From NCBI RefSeq assembly GCF_013410405.1, contig NZ_JACCFK010000001.1:2542001-2606000 (forward strand): a stretch of DNA of 64,000 nucleotides. Reading direction: 5' to 3'. The DNA is from Amycolatopsis endophytica (lineage in GTDB: Bacteria > Actinomycetota > Actinomycetes > Mycobacteriales > Pseudonocardiaceae). Each line of letters opens with the position of its first letter. Position 1 is the stretch's first letter. Below are positions 10,402 to 19,771 of the stretch, one piece after another. Under the pieces are notes generated by a model. It was not told the DNA's origin. It searched no databases and was given only the letters and a program-made list of their open reading frames with translations. The translations under genes were made by a program, and so were the position numbers.

Positions 10402-11342
10402 CTGACACCAGGCGCGGGGCGCGGGTGATCGTCGCCTCGAACAGGGCTTCGGCCGGGGTCTACGAGGACCGCACCGGGCCGGTGATCGTCTCCTGGCTCG
10501 CCGAGCGCGGGTTCGACGTTCCGGAACCGCGGGTCGTGCCAGACGGGGAGCCGGTCGCGAACGCGCTGCGGGAGGCGCTGAACGACGAAGTGCACGTCGT
10601 CATCACCACTGGTGGCACCGGCATCTCACCGACCGACCGCACACCGGACGTCACGGCGCCGCTGCTGGACCACCAGCTGCCGGGCCTCGCCGAGGCGATC
10701 CGGTCGGCCGGGCTGCCGAAGGTGCCCACGGCCGTGCTGTCGCGGGGTCTCGCCGGCGTGGCGGGCCGGACCCTCGTGGTGAACCTGCCCGGCTCCCGCG
10801 GCGGGGTCAAGGACGGGCTCGGAGTGCTCGACGGGGTGCTCATCCATGCCGTGGACCAGCTGGCGGGCGGGGACCACCCACGCCCGGCCACCGAGCCGAC
10901 CGCGGCGACTGAGAACTCGGTGCACATCGCGCGGACCGAGGTGACCGAGCAGCCGCTGTCCGTGGAGGAACACGCGGCCCTCGTGGACGACCAGTCCGCC
11001 GGGGCGGTGGTCACGTTCAGCGGTGTCGTGCGGGACCACGACGGGGGCAAGGGCGTGAAGGCCCTCTTCTACGAGGGGCACCCGAGCGCGGCGGACGTGC
11101 TCACCCGGGTGGTCACCCAGGTCGCGGGCCGCCGGGCGGGGGTGCGGGCTGTTGCCGTGAGCCACCGGCTGGGGGCGCTGGAGATCGGCGATGTGGCGCT
11201 GGCGTGCGCCGTGTCGGCCGACCACCGGGGCGAGGCTTTCGCGACCTGCGCGGAGCTGGTCGACGAGGTGAAGGCCCAGCTGCCGGTCTGGAAGCACCAG
11301 CACTTCACCGACGGCTCGGACGAGTGGGTCAACTCGCCCTGA
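10398..11342 (+). CDS. MogA-MoaE fusion, molybdenum cofactor biosynthesis
   Basis: 314-residue two-domain protein. Residues 1 to about 165 are MogA/MoaB-like molybdopterin adenylyltransferase (RVIVASNRASAGVYEDRTGP, TTGGTGISPTDRTPDVT, VVNLPGSRGGVKDGL). After a short linker, residues about 180-314 are MoaE, the large subunit of molybdopterin synthase (AGAVVTFSGVVRDHDGGKGV, RLGALEIGDVALACAVSADH, VKAQLPVWKHQHFTDG with the catalytic Lys region). Mycobacteria carry mog and moaE as adjacent genes; here they form one frame. The expected partner is MoaD at 12529-12780. Confidence 0.95.
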   Translation: MTDTRRGARVIVASNRASAGVYEDRTGPVIVSWLAERGFDVPEPRVVPDGEPVANALREALNDEVHVVITTGGTGISPTDRTPDVTAPLLDHQLPGLAEAIRSAGLPKVPTAVLSRGLAGVAGRTLVVNLPGSRGGVKDGLGVLDGVLIHAVDQLAGGDHPRPATEPTAATENSVHIARTEVTEQPLSVEEHAALVDDQSAGAVVTFSGVVRDHDGGKGVKALFYEGHPSAADVLTRVVTQVAGRRAGVRAVAVSHRLGALEIGDVALACAVSADHRGEAFATCAELVDEVKAQLPVWKHQHFTDGSDEWVNSP

Positions 11343-11373
11343 AAAACCGTGGCCCGGAGTGACCGCTGGGCGT

Positions 11374-11413
11374 CGGCAACCCCACCACCCGGGGGAATGC
11401 GGTGGGGTTGCCG
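11374..11413. terminator. Bidirectional hairpin between mogA-moaE and rpf
   Basis: Perfect 13-bp inverted repeat (CGGCAACCCCACC and its complement) with a 14-base loop, between the stops of two convergent genes. No long T-run follows on either strand, as is usual for high-GC terminators. Confidence 0.75.
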
Positions 11414-11426
11414 GACGCCCGCGACG

Positions 11427-12137
<711 letters not shown>

Positions 12138-12189
12138 TCACGGGTCCTGCTCCACCCGGCGGGGTCCGGGCGAGCCAGTCGGGCCTTCG

Positions 12190-12345
12190 CGTGGTGCTCG
12201 GGCTCGACCCTCTCCGTCCCTGTCCGGAAAACCTACTTTCGCTCGGGGTATGGCCGGGATCCCGCCGGACAGGATTTGGCGCTCGGGATCCCGGTGTTGC
12301 TCGGCCGGTCGGGGCCAGCCGAAAAGCGACGGTACGTAACGGGAA
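12190..12345 (-). promoter_or_regulatory. Structured rpf leader, possible c-di-AMP (ydaO-type) riboswitch
   Basis: The 285 bases between the CRP-type site and the rpf ATG are far more than a promoter needs. Read on the minus strand they contain GCAACACCGGGATCCCGAGC and, further down, GTAGGTTTTCC then GGAGAGGGTCGAGCCCGAGC. These resemble parts of actinobacterial ydaO leaders as I remember them (paired CGGGGAACCC-type segment, AGGTTTTCC, GGAGAG followed by GGGUCCGAACCC). I cannot align the whole consensus, and the classic GUCAGCUAACC segment is not visible. The call rests partly on knowledge that actinobacterial rpf genes often carry this riboswitch. Confidence 0.4.
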
Positions 12346-12368
12346 GCGTGATCGGAAATTATTCGGGA

Positions 12369-12384
12369 CGTGACCTACATCACA
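12369..12384. promoter_or_regulatory. CRP/GlxR-type binding site upstream of rpf
   Basis: CGTGA-N6-TCACA (minus strand TGTGA-N6-TCACG) matches the CRP consensus TGTGA-N6-TCACA at nine of ten positions. An A/T-rich GAATAATTT follows on the minus strand as a possible -10. The only gene it can serve is rpf, since moaD at 12529-12780 points away with its 3' end here. Mycobacterial rpfA is a known CRP target. The remaining bases 12385-12528 hold nothing else I recognise. Confidence 0.7.
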
Positions 12385-12528
12385 GTAACATCGAGCAACC
12401 TGCGCCGATCACGATGTTTTTCCTGGTCAGACTGCCGTTACCTCGCCGTTTCCAAGTCGAGATAATTCACCGTTCGTGAGGCTTGGATCACGTCGATTCG
12501 CCGCCGTTGGGCCGTTCGTGGAACCGGC

Positions 12529-12780
12529 TCATCCGCCCGCGAAGGGCGGCAAGACGTCGAGTTCGGACCCCTCCGGCAGGGGCCGCGAGGGGTCGCGGAC
12601 CGCCACGCCGTCGACGAGGAAGCTGGCCGCACGGAGGATCCGCGGGAGGCTGTCCGGATGAAGATCACGGAGAGCGACGACGGCCTCCGCGACCGAGGCA
12701 CCGGCGGGAAGGTAAACCACCTCTTCTTCTACGCCCGCGGCCGCGCGCGCGGACGCGAAATAGCGCACCAGCACACTCAT
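12529..12780 (-). CDS. moaD: MoaD/ThiS-family sulfur carrier
   Basis: 83-residue ubiquitin-like small subunit of molybdopterin synthase (MSVLVRYFASARAAAGVEEE, LPPFAGG). The C-terminal Gly-Gly is thiocarboxylated and delivers sulfur to the MoaE partner. The ATG at 12780 is chosen over a TTG two codons upstream. It follows moaA by 9 bases and is co-transcribed with it. Confidence 0.94.
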   Translation of the reverse strand: MSVLVRYFASARAAAGVEEEVVYLPAGASVAEAVVALRDLHPDSLPRILRAASFLVDGVAVRDPSRPLPEGSELDVLPPFAGG

Positions 12781-12789
12781 GGTCAAGAT

Positions 12790-13851
12790 CTATCCCCCGA
12801 TCGCGCTCATGGGCCGGATCGGCTGGGCGAAGCCGGCGTCGTTGATCTCGTGGCCGGCGAGCTTGCCCCACATGGTCGCCCGCCAGGCCCCGGCGATCTC
12901 CTCGTCGTCCGCCCCGCCGCGCAGCAGCGCGCGCAGATCGGTCTCGTCGTTGCTGAACAGGCACGACCGCACCGCGCCGTCCGCGGTCAGCCGGGTGCGC
13001 TCGCAGGCCGCGCAGAACGGGCGCGTGACCGAGGCGATGATCCCGACGTCGGCCGGGCCGCCGTCCACCAGCCAGCGCTCGGCCGGAGCCCCGCCGCGCT
13101 CCTCCGGGCTGGGCGTGAGCGTGAACTCCTTGCTCAGCAACGAGAAGATCTCCTCCGCGGTGACCATGTCGGAGCGGTTCCAGCCGTGCTGGGCGTCCAG
13201 CGGCATCTGCTCGATGAAGCGGAGGTGGTAGCCGTGGTCGAGGCAGAACCGCAGCAACGGGGCCGCCTCGTGCTCGTTGACCCCGCGCAGCAGCACCGCG
13301 TTGACCTTCACCGGGGTCAGTCCGGCTGCGCGCGCCGCGGCCAGCCCGTCCAGCACGTGCGAGAGCCGGTCGCGCCGGGTGATCCGCGCGAACGTCTCGG
13401 GGTCGACGGTGTCGAGCGAGATGTTGATCCGGTCCAGGCCGGCTTCGGCGAACGCGCGGGCCCGCTTGGCGAACCCGATCCCGTTGGAGGTCATGGAAAG
13501 CCGGGGACGCGGGCGCAACGCGGTGATCTCCGCGACCAGGTCCTCCAGTCCCGGCCGCAGCAGCGGTTCGCCGCCGGTCAGCCGGATGTCGGTGACCCCG
13601 AGGCGTTCCACCGCCACGCGCAGCAGGCGCACCAGTTCGCCGTCCGTGAGCACGTCGTCACCCGGCATCCACGGCAGGCCCTCGGCGGGCATGCAGTACG
13701 TGCAGCGGAGGTTGCAACGGTCGGTGAGCGACACGCGCAGATCCGTCGCGACGCGGCCGAACGTGTCGACGAGGGCGGGATTGTCAGGACGGGGCTCGCT
13801 GTTCCCGCGTGTGCCCGGCACGCGGGGAAGCCCGAGATTTACCGCACTCAT
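12790..13851 (-). CDS. moaA: GTP 3',8-cyclase MoaA
   Basis: 353-residue radical-SAM enzyme converting GTP to 3',8-cyclo-GTP with MoaC. The N-terminal 4Fe-4S motif is SLTDRCNLRCTYCMPAEG; LTGGEPLLRPGL follows. The C-terminal cluster is formed by the FCAACERTRLTADGAVRSCL region. The protein ends in the conserved double Gly. An in-frame GTG lies two codons upstream at 13857, but AGG sits nine bases before the ATG. First gene of a moaA-moaD operon, divergent from the MarR gene. Confidence 0.96.
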   Translation of the reverse strand: MSAVNLGLPRVPGTRGNSEPRPDNPALVDTFGRVATDLRVSLTDRCNLRCTYCMPAEGLPWMPGDDVLTDGELVRLLRVAVERLGVTDIRLTGGEPLLRPGLEDLVAEITALRPRPRLSMTSNGIGFAKRARAFAEAGLDRINISLDTVDPETFARITRRDRLSHVLDGLAAARAAGLTPVKVNAVLLRGVNEHEAAPLLRFCLDHGYHLRFIEQMPLDAQHGWNRSDMVTAEEIFSLLSKEFTLTPSPEERGGAPAERWLVDGGPADVGIIASVTRPFCAACERTRLTADGAVRSCLFSNDETDLRALLRGGADDEEIAGAWRATMWGKLAGHEINDAGFAQPIRPMSAIGG

Positions 13852-13953
13852 TGACACCAGCCTAACCCGCCGGAGGACGCGGGGATCCTCACTAGAATGT
13901 CTCGTGAGCAGAGTGTTTCAACCACGAAGACGACTGGGGAAGGGGCGCGCCGG

Positions 13954-14430
13954 ATGCCCGAGGGGAAAAGGTACCCGGTGCCCCCCGAGGTGCTCGCCCG
14001 CTTCGCCGAGATCGGCCGCGAATCGAGCACCCTCGCCGTTCTCCGGCACGCCCGGATCGCCGAGAAGATGGGCCTGTCCGGCACCGACCACAAGGCCCTC
14101 GACCTGGCCTCGCGCGCCGAAGGACCGTTGACGGCCGGCGAGATCGCCAAGCTCACCGGCCTGTCCACGGGCGCGGTCACCGGGGTGATCGACCGCCTGG
14201 AGCGCGCGGGTTTCGTGCGCCGCGTCCGCGACGGCAGGGACCGTCGCAAGGTTCTCGTCGAGGTCCTGCCGCTGGACGAGGAGAAGGTGGCGCCGTTGTT
14301 CGAGTCGGCGCTCGTCGCCACGGAGAAGGTGCTGGAGAAGTTCACGCCCGCCGAACGGGACGTCATCGAGCGCTACCAGAACGAGATGACGGTGTTGATG
14401 CGTGAGGACATTCTCGGCGGCAACCCATAG
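13954..14430 (+). CDS. MarR-family transcriptional regulator
   Basis: 158-residue winged-helix regulator (LTAGEIAKLTGLSTGAVTGV, IDRLERAGFVRRVRDGRDRR) with helical dimerisation ends. The ATG at 13954 has AGGGG eight bases upstream; an alternative ATG at 13897 would add 19 residues without a good ribosome site. It lies between the divergent moaA and the Mop/mod genes, so control of molybdenum genes or of its own promoter is possible but not shown. Confidence 0.88.
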   Translation: MPEGKRYPVPPEVLARFAEIGRESSTLAVLRHARIAEKMGLSGTDHKALDLASRAEGPLTAGEIAKLTGLSTGAVTGVIDRLERAGFVRRVRDGRDRRKVLVEVLPLDEEKVAPLFESALVATEKVLEKFTPAERDVIERYQNEMTVLMREDILGGNP

Positions 14431-14435
14431 CTTTT

Positions 14436-14455
14436 CCGCAAAAGCGGGGATAATG
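14436..14455 (+). promoter_or_regulatory. Candidate promoter and small hairpin before the Mop/modABC operon
   Basis: CCGC-AAAA-GCGG hairpin followed by GATAATG, a good -10 hexamer ending nine bases before the ATG at 14464. That spacing predicts a leaderless or nearly leaderless transcript. The hairpin could also serve as an operator or end the marR transcript. Confidence 0.45.
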
Positions 14456-14463
14456 TCCCTGCC

Positions 14464-14868
14464 ATGCCGCAATTCCGGTTATCCGAGGCTGCCGAACTGC
14501 TCGGTGTGAGCGATGACACCGTCCGGCGGTGGGTCCGTGGTGGACAGCTGACCGCCACCACCGACGCGGCCGGGCGCAAGGTCGTCGACGGGGCCGGGCT
14601 GGCCGCGTTCGCCCGCGAGCAGGCCGCACGGCCCGCCGACCCCTCCGGTGTCGGGCGCTCGGCCCGCAACCGGTTCGTCGGCCTGGTCACCGCGGTGACC
14701 ACGGACAGGGTGATGGCCCAGGTCGAGATGCAGTGCGGCCCGTTCCGCGTGGTGTCGCTGATGAGCACCGAGGCGGTGCGGGAGCTGGGGCTGGCGCCCG
14801 GATCACTGGGGGTCGCGGTCGTCAAGGCCACCACGGTGGTCGTCGAGACTCCAGGAGGACAGAGTTGA
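14464..14868 (+). CDS. HTH plus TOBE/Mop molybdate-binding regulator
   Basis: 134-residue protein with an N-terminal MerR/excisionase-type helix-turn-helix (MPQFRLSEAAELLGVSDDTV, RRWVRGGQL) and a C-terminal TOBE/Mop domain (NRFVGLVTAVTTDRVMAQVE ... GLAPGSLGVAVVKATTVVV) that binds molybdate or tungstate. This is the layout expected of a ModE-like molybdate sensor built from a different DNA-binding domain. Its stop overlaps the TTG start of modA, so it is the first gene of the transport operon and probably controls it. Confidence 0.92.
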   Translation: MPQFRLSEAAELLGVSDDTVRRWVRGGQLTATTDAAGRKVVDGAGLAAFAREQAARPADPSGVGRSARNRFVGLVTAVTTDRVMAQVEMQCGPFRVVSLMSTEAVRELGLAPGSLGVAVVKATTVVVETPGGQS

Positions 14869-15617
14869 AGAAGCCAGGGGCCCTCGTCGCCGCGGCGGCG
14901 CTGCTGATCAGCGGCTGCGGATCCTCCTCGGGCGGGAGTGAGAGCCAGACCCTGACCGTGTTCGCGGCCGCCTCGCTCACCGAGTCGTTCGGGGCGATGA
15001 AGACCGCGTTCGAGTCCGCCCACCCCGGCACCGAGGTCAAGTTCAACTTCGCGGGCTCGTCCTCGCTCGTGCAGCAGATGTCGAACGGCGCCAAGGCCGA
15101 CGTGTTCGCCTCGGCCGACGAGACGAACATGGACAAGGCCGTGCAGGCCGGCGTGATCGACGGCTCGCCGTCCCTGTTCGCGACCAACAAGCTGACCATC
15201 GCGGTCGCGCCGGGCAACCCGAAGGGCATCACCTCCTTCGCCGGCCTCGTCCAAGACGGGCTCAACGTCGTCGTCTGCGCCCCGCAGGTCCCGTGCGGGT
15301 CCGCGACGGAGAAGGTCGAGCAGAACACCGGTGTGACGCTCGAGCCGGTCAGCGAGGAGCAGGACGTCAAGCAGGTGCTGAACAAGGTCGCCTCCGGGGA
15401 CGCCGACGCCGGGCTGGTCTACGTCACCGACGCCACCAGCGCCGCGGACAAGGTCGCCGAGGTCGACTTCCCGGAGGCGGCCACGGCGATCAACAACTAC
15501 CCGATCGCCGTCGTGAAGGACGCGCCGCGGACCGATCTGGCGAAGCAGTGGATCGAGTTCGTGCTCGGCGAGCAGGGCAAGGCCGAGCTGCAGAAGGTCG
15601 GTTTTGGCGCTCCGTAG
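14865..15617 (+). CDS. modA: Molybdate ABC transporter substrate-binding lipoprotein ModA
   Basis: 250-residue periplasmic-type binding protein. The lipoprotein signal has a basic KK start, a hydrophobic stretch and lipobox LISGCGSS with the lipidated Cys near residue 19. Mature motifs: LTVFAAASLTESFGAM, FNFAGSSSLVQQMSNGAKAD and DAGLVYVTDA. The TTG at 14865 overlaps the upstream stop and has CCAGGAGGAC before it; no ATG or GTG fits. Captures molybdate for ModBC. Confidence 0.95.
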   Translation: MKKPGALVAAAALLISGCGSSSGGSESQTLTVFAAASLTESFGAMKTAFESAHPGTEVKFNFAGSSSLVQQMSNGAKADVFASADETNMDKAVQAGVIDGSPSLFATNKLTIAVAPGNPKGITSFAGLVQDGLNVVVCAPQVPCGSATEKVEQNTGVTLEPVSEEQDVKQVLNKVASGDADAGLVYVTDATSAADKVAEVDFPEAATAINNYPIAVVKDAPRTDLAKQWIEFVLGEQGKAELQKVGFGAP

Positions 15618-16404
15618 GACCCGGCGGGTGCCGTGGGTTCTGTGGGTACCCGCGGCACTCGCCCTCGCGCTCGTCGTACTGCCGGTGGTCGGTCTGCTGG
15701 TGCGGACCGACCTCCGGCGCGTTCCGGGCCTGATCGTCTCCGACGCCTCGCTCGCGGCGCTGCGGTTGTCCCTGGAGACCGCGGCCGTCTCGACGGCGGC
15801 GTGCATCGTGCTCGGGGTGCCGCTGGCCGTGGTGCTCGCCCGGTCCGCGGTGCCCGGCATCCGGGTGCTGCGGGCGGTCGTACTGCTGCCGCTGGTCCTG
15901 CCACCCGTCGTCGGCGGGCTCGCGCTGCTGTACCTGCTGGGCCGCAAGGGTTTCCTCGGCTACGTACTGGACGTGACCGCGGGTGTGCAGATCCCGTTCA
16001 CCACGGCGGCGGTGATCATCGCGCAGACGTTCGTCGCGATGCCGTTCCTCGTGGTGAGCCTGGAGGGGGCGCTGCGCAGCGGTGGAGACCGCTACGAGCA
16101 GATCGCCTCGACGCTGGGTGCGCGGCCGTGGACGGTGTTCCGCCGGGTCACGCTGCCGCTGCTGCTGCCGGCGCTCGGGTCCGGCGCGGTGCTCAGCTTC
16201 GCCCGTGCGCTCGGCGAGTTCGGCGCGACGATCACCTTCGCGGGCAGCCTGGAGGGCGTGACCAGGACGCTGCCGCTGGAGGTCTACACGCAGGCCGAGG
16301 TCGATGTGGACAGCGCGGTCGCGTTGGCGTTGCTGCTGATCGTCGTGGCGATCCTGGTCATCGCGGTCGCGCGGCCACGTGCGCTGGAGGGGAACGCGCG
16401 GTGA
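15604..16404 (+). CDS. modB: Molybdate ABC transporter permease ModB
   Basis: 266-residue inner-membrane permease with about six transmembrane helices, starting at WVLWVPAALALALVVLPVV. The EAA loop that contacts ModC is EQIASTLGARPWTVFRRVTL. TTG start inside the 3' end of modA (14-base overlap). ModB forms the membrane channel for molybdate. Confidence 0.94.
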   Translation: MALRRTRRVPWVLWVPAALALALVVLPVVGLLVRTDLRRVPGLIVSDASLAALRLSLETAAVSTAACIVLGVPLAVVLARSAVPGIRVLRAVVLLPLVLPPVVGGLALLYLLGRKGFLGYVLDVTAGVQIPFTTAAVIIAQTFVAMPFLVVSLEGALRSGGDRYEQIASTLGARPWTVFRRVTLPLLLPALGSGAVLSFARALGEFGATITFAGSLEGVTRTLPLEVYTQAEVDVDSAVALALLLIVVAILVIAVARPRALEGNAR

Positions 16405-17477
16405 GCCTGCACGCCGAGATCGACCTGACGCGGGGCACGTTCGAGCTGTCGGCCGCCTTCGACGTGCCCGCGGGGACCGTACTGGCGATCCTGGGGCCCA
16501 ACGGTTCCGGCAAGTCGAGCATCCTCGGCAGCCTGGCCGGGCTGTTCCGGCCGGACCACGCGGTGATCACCCTCGACGGCCGGAAGCTGCACGAACTGCC
16601 CGCGCACGATCGCGCGGTGGGGCTGCTGTCCCAGGACGCGCTGCTCTTCCCGCACCTGTCCGTTGTGGACAACGTGGCGTTCTCGCCGCGTTCGAAGGGC
16701 AAGAGTCGCAACGAATCGCGGGAGATCGCCCGGCGGTGGCTGGCCGAGGTGGACGCCGCCGAGTTCGCCGAGCGCAGACCCGCGCAGCTTTCCGGCGGCC
16801 AGGCACAGCGCGTCGCGGTCGCCCGTGCCCTGGCCGGAAGCCCGGACCTGCTGTTGCTCGACGAGCCGTTGGCGGCGCTCGACGTGGACGCCGCGCCGGC
16901 GATCCGCGGTCTGCTTCGGCGGGTGCTGGCCGCCGATCCGAACCGCGCGACCGTGCTGGTCACGCACGATCCGCTCGACGCGCTCGCGCTCGCCGACCAC
17001 GTGGTGGTGCTCGCCTCGGGCCGGGTGGTCGAACGAGGACCGACCCGCGAGGTGCTGGCCGCGCCGCGAACGGCGTTCACCGCGCGCATCGCCGGGCTGA
17101 ACCTGGTGCCCGGCACCGCCGTGGCCGAGGGCCTGCGGACCGGGGACGGCGGGCTGGTCGCCGGGATGCTCTCCGCCGACGCGGTCAGCGGCGAGCCCGC
17201 GGTCGCGGTGTTCGAGCCGAGCGCGGTGTCGGTGTATCCGGCGGATGACGGGCTCACGGGTAGTCCGCGCAACACGATCGGAGCAGTCGTCGGGGCACTG
17301 GAACCACACGGACCGGTGATCCGGGTCCGTGCCGCGGGGGACGGCTGGGCGAGCGGGCTGTCCGCCGACCTCACCCCGGCCGCGGTCGCCGACCTGCGGC
17401 TCGAACCGGGTTCGCGGGTCCGGCTGGCGATCAAAGCCACCGCGGTGACGGTCCACCCGGCTAGTCTTCAGGCATGA
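16401..17477 (+). CDS. modC: Molybdate ABC transporter ATPase ModC
   Basis: 358-residue ATPase. Walker [10 protein letters not shown] near residue 33, signature [15 protein letters not shown], Walker [13 protein letters not shown], and switch His in [11 protein letters not shown]. The C-terminal 110 residues are a TOBE domain ([20 protein letters not shown]) that may sense cytoplasmic molybdate. GTG start overlaps the modB stop. The last four bases overlap the HAD gene. Confidence 0.95.
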   Translation: MSLHAEIDLTRGTFELSAAFDVPAGTVLAILGPNGSGKSSILGSLAGLFRPDHAVITLDGRKLHELPAHDRAVGLLSQDALLFPHLSVVDNVAFSPRSKGKSRNESREIARRWLAEVDAAEFAERRPAQLSGGQAQRVAVARALAGSPDLLLLDEPLAALDVDAAPAIRGLLRRVLAADPNRATVLVTHDPLDALALADHVVVLASGRVVERGPTREVLAAPRTAFTARIAGLNLVPGTAVAEGLRTGDGGLVAGMLSADAVSGEPAVAVFEPSAVSVYPADDGLTGSPRNTIGAVVGALEPHGPVIRVRAAGDGWASGLSADLTPAAVADLRLEPGSRVRLAIKATAVTVHPASLQA

Positions 17478-18274
17478 GCCGTTGGACGTATCTGACCGAC
17501 ATGGACGGCGTGCTGGTGCACGAGGAGCACCTGGTGCCGGGCGCCGACGAGTTCCTCGCGGAACTGCGGGCCAACGACACCCCGTTCCTGGTGCTGACCA
17601 ACAACTCCATCTACACCCCGCGTGACCTGCGGGCGCGGCTGCAGCGGACCGGCCTGGACGTGCCGGAGGAACGCATCTGGACCTCGGCGCTGGCGACCGC
17701 GAAGTTCCTGCACAGCCAGCGTCCCGGGGGATCGGCGTTCGTCATCGGTGAGGCCGGGCTGACCACCGCGCTGCACGAGGCCGGGTACGTGCTGACCGAC
17801 CGCGACCCGGACTACGTCGTGCTCGGCGAGACCCGCACCTACAGCTTCACCGCGATCACCCGCGCCATCCGCCTCATTGAGGCCGGGGCGAAGTTCATCG
17901 CGACCAACCCGGACGCGACCGGGCCCAGCCTCGAAGGCAGTCTTCCCGCCACCGGTTCGATAGCCGCTCTCATCGAGCGGGCGACCGGGCGGCAGCCGTA
18001 CTTCGTCGGCAAGCCGAACCCACTGATGATGCGGTCGGCGCTGCGCAGCCTCGGCGCGCACTCCGAGGGCACGCTCATGATCGGCGACCGGATGGACACC
18101 GACGTGCACTCCGGCATCGAGGCGGGTCTGCAGACGGTGCTGGTGCTGACCGGGATCTCGACCAAGGAGTCGGCCGAGCGGTACCCGTACCGGCCGACGA
18201 TGGTCGTCGACTCGATCGCGGACCTGGTCGGCCGCACGCAGGACCCGTTCGGGGACGGGGCGGTGCTCAGCTGA
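17474..18274 (+). CDS. HAD-IIA family sugar-phosphatase (NagD-like)
   Basis: 266-residue cytoplasmic HAD phosphatase of the NagD/p-nitrophenyl phosphatase group. Catalytic motif I is [12 protein letters not shown], motif II is LVLTNNS, motif III is around GKPNPLMM, and motif IV is [16 protein letters not shown]. The ATG overlaps the modC stop (ATGA), so it is translated with the modABC operon although its reaction has no evident link to molybdenum. The natural substrate is unknown. Confidence 0.92.
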   Translation: MSRWTYLTDMDGVLVHEEHLVPGADEFLAELRANDTPFLVLTNNSIYTPRDLRARLQRTGLDVPEERIWTSALATAKFLHSQRPGGSAFVIGEAGLTTALHEAGYVLTDRDPDYVVLGETRTYSFTAITRAIRLIEAGAKFIATNPDATGPSLEGSLPATGSIAALIERATGRQPYFVGKPNPLMMRSALRSLGAHSEGTLMIGDRMDTDVHSGIEAGLQTVLVLTGISTKESAERYPYRPTMVVDSIADLVGRTQDPFGDGAVLS

Positions 18275-18302
18275 CCTGCGGTGAAGGCTTATCGTCGGAG
18301 GG

Positions 18303-19115
18303 ATGAACGACCACCAGCACCCCCGGACCCATGTCGTCGGCGACGTGCACGGGCACCGGGACCCGCTGGTGGCCGCGCTGCGCCGCGCCGGGCTGGTCGA
18401 CGAGGCCGGTGACTGGTCCGGCGGTGACGCGCACCTGTGGTTCCTCGGCGATTTCGTCGACCGCGGCCCGGACGGCATCGGTGTGATCGACCTGGTGATG
18501 CGGCTGCACGAGCAGGCCGCCGAAGCAGGCGGTTCGACGCGGACGCTGCTCGGCAACCACGAGATCCTGTTGCTGGGCATGCACCGCTTCGGCGACACGG
18601 AGGTGCCGTCGGACTTCGGGCCGCGCAGCTTCGCGCGCAGCTGGGAGATCAACGGCGGGCAGCCGTCCGATCAGGACGCCCTGACCGACGAGCACGTCGA
18701 GTGGCTGTACGACCGGCCGCTGATCGCGCACGCGGCGGACCACCTGCTGATGCACTCGGACACCGTCGAGTACCTCGACTGGGGCGACGACGCCGAGGAC
18801 ATCAACACGACCGTGCGAGAAATCCTCACCGGAGATGACCTGGTCGAGTGGTGGGACGTGTGGCGCCGGATGACCACGCGCTACGCCTTCCGCGGTCCGC
18901 ACGGTCCCGACATCGCCGACTACCTGCTGGACCAGCTGGGCGGTGAGCGGATCGTGCACGGGCACAGCGTGATCGCCGACCAGCTCGGCATCCACCCGAG
19001 CCAGATCGAGGCGCCCTACCTGTACGCGGGCGGGAAAGCGCTCGGCATCGACGGCGGGCTGTTCGTGGGCGGGCCGTGTCTGGTGGTGGAGCTGCCCTGG
19101 AAGCCGGAGGACTGA
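18303..19115 (+). CDS. Metallophosphoesterase
   Basis: 270-residue calcineurin-like phosphoesterase. Metal-binding motifs are all present: GDVHGHRDP, GDFVDRGPDG, LLGNHEILLLG and VHGHSVIADQ. Related to bacterial serine/threonine protein phosphatases and Ap4A hydrolases; the substrate cannot be read from sequence. 28 bases after the HAD gene and probably on the same transcript. Confidence 0.92.
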   Translation: MNDHQHPRTHVVGDVHGHRDPLVAALRRAGLVDEAGDWSGGDAHLWFLGDFVDRGPDGIGVIDLVMRLHEQAAEAGGSTRTLLGNHEILLLGMHRFGDTEVPSDFGPRSFARSWEINGGQPSDQDALTDEHVEWLYDRPLIAHAADHLLMHSDTVEYLDWGDDAEDINTTVREILTGDDLVEWWDVWRRMTTRYAFRGPHGPDIADYLLDQLGGERIVHGHSVIADQLGIHPSQIEAPYLYAGGKALGIDGGLFVGGPCLVVELPWKPED

Positions 19116-19134
19116 GGCAGGCTTCGCCGCGCCG

Positions 19135-19329
19135 GCTGTCCGGTCCGGCCTCAGCACCGGGCGGGTCGCGGGCAGGGCGGCCAGCCACGGGTGGCCTAAG
19201 ACCATGGCGCGGTGTTCGCAGGCGATCGCTCGCAGGTCCACCTGCCAATCGCCGGTCGGCGGCGGCGACCCGGATGGCCGCGGCCGCGATGTCGGCTCGG
19301 CTGCGGGCCTCCGCTGACGGGACCGTCAC
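19135..19329 (-). pseudogene. TetR-family regulator remnant
   Basis: Read on the minus strand, 19329-19250 gives SRADIAAAAIRVAAAD, a typical first TetR helix. The frame then shifts and 19253 onward gives GDWQVDLRAIACEHRAMVLG followed by HPWLAALPATRPVL, a typical TetR C-terminal-domain segment. The rest of the HTH and about 50 middle residues are missing, as is the normal C-terminus. The two parts are in different frames, so this is a deletion derivative and not a working gene. Confidence 0.6.
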
Positions 19330-19761
19330 TACGGTGCGGTACGGGAGGTTGAAGACGTTCGGGCGCTGGTCGCGGCGACCGGGGGCGGCATCACGTTTTT
19401 CCGGCCTGAGTTCCGGGGCGCTTGCCGCGTGCGCCGCGGCAGGTTCGCTTCCGCGCTGGTCACCGCCTTGAAGGGGCTGGCGGTCGCGCCGGTGCTCGGC
19501 CGGTTCCCGCGCTTCGTGCTCGTGCGGCTGGTCGAGGAGATGACCGACACGGCACGGGACTACGCGAAACTCGGCTCACGAGTTCTGCTGCTCGGTGGCG
19601 TCAAGAGTCCGGCGTTCCTCAGAGCCGCGCTGGACGAGCTGTCCGTCGTCCTCCCGCACGCGCAACGGATCACCTTCCCCGGGCTGGGACACTCGGGCCC
19701 GGATGACGACGGCCACCCGTGCCGTGTCGCGGACGCCCTCCGCGCCTTCTTCACGGCCTGA
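19318..19761 (+). pseudogene. Alpha/beta-hydrolase remnant
   Basis: The frame after the stop at 19315 reads HYGAVREVEDVRALVAATGG, like the region before the nucleophile elbow of alpha/beta hydrolases. It then jumps to the C-terminal half: [33 protein letters not shown] with the catalytic His, and a final ALRAFFTA. The nucleophile motif GxSxG and the N-terminal third are missing. An ATG-like start at 19429 could give a 110-residue product, but that would lack the catalytic Ser. Confidence 0.65.
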
Positions 19762-19771
19762 CACCCCGGAT

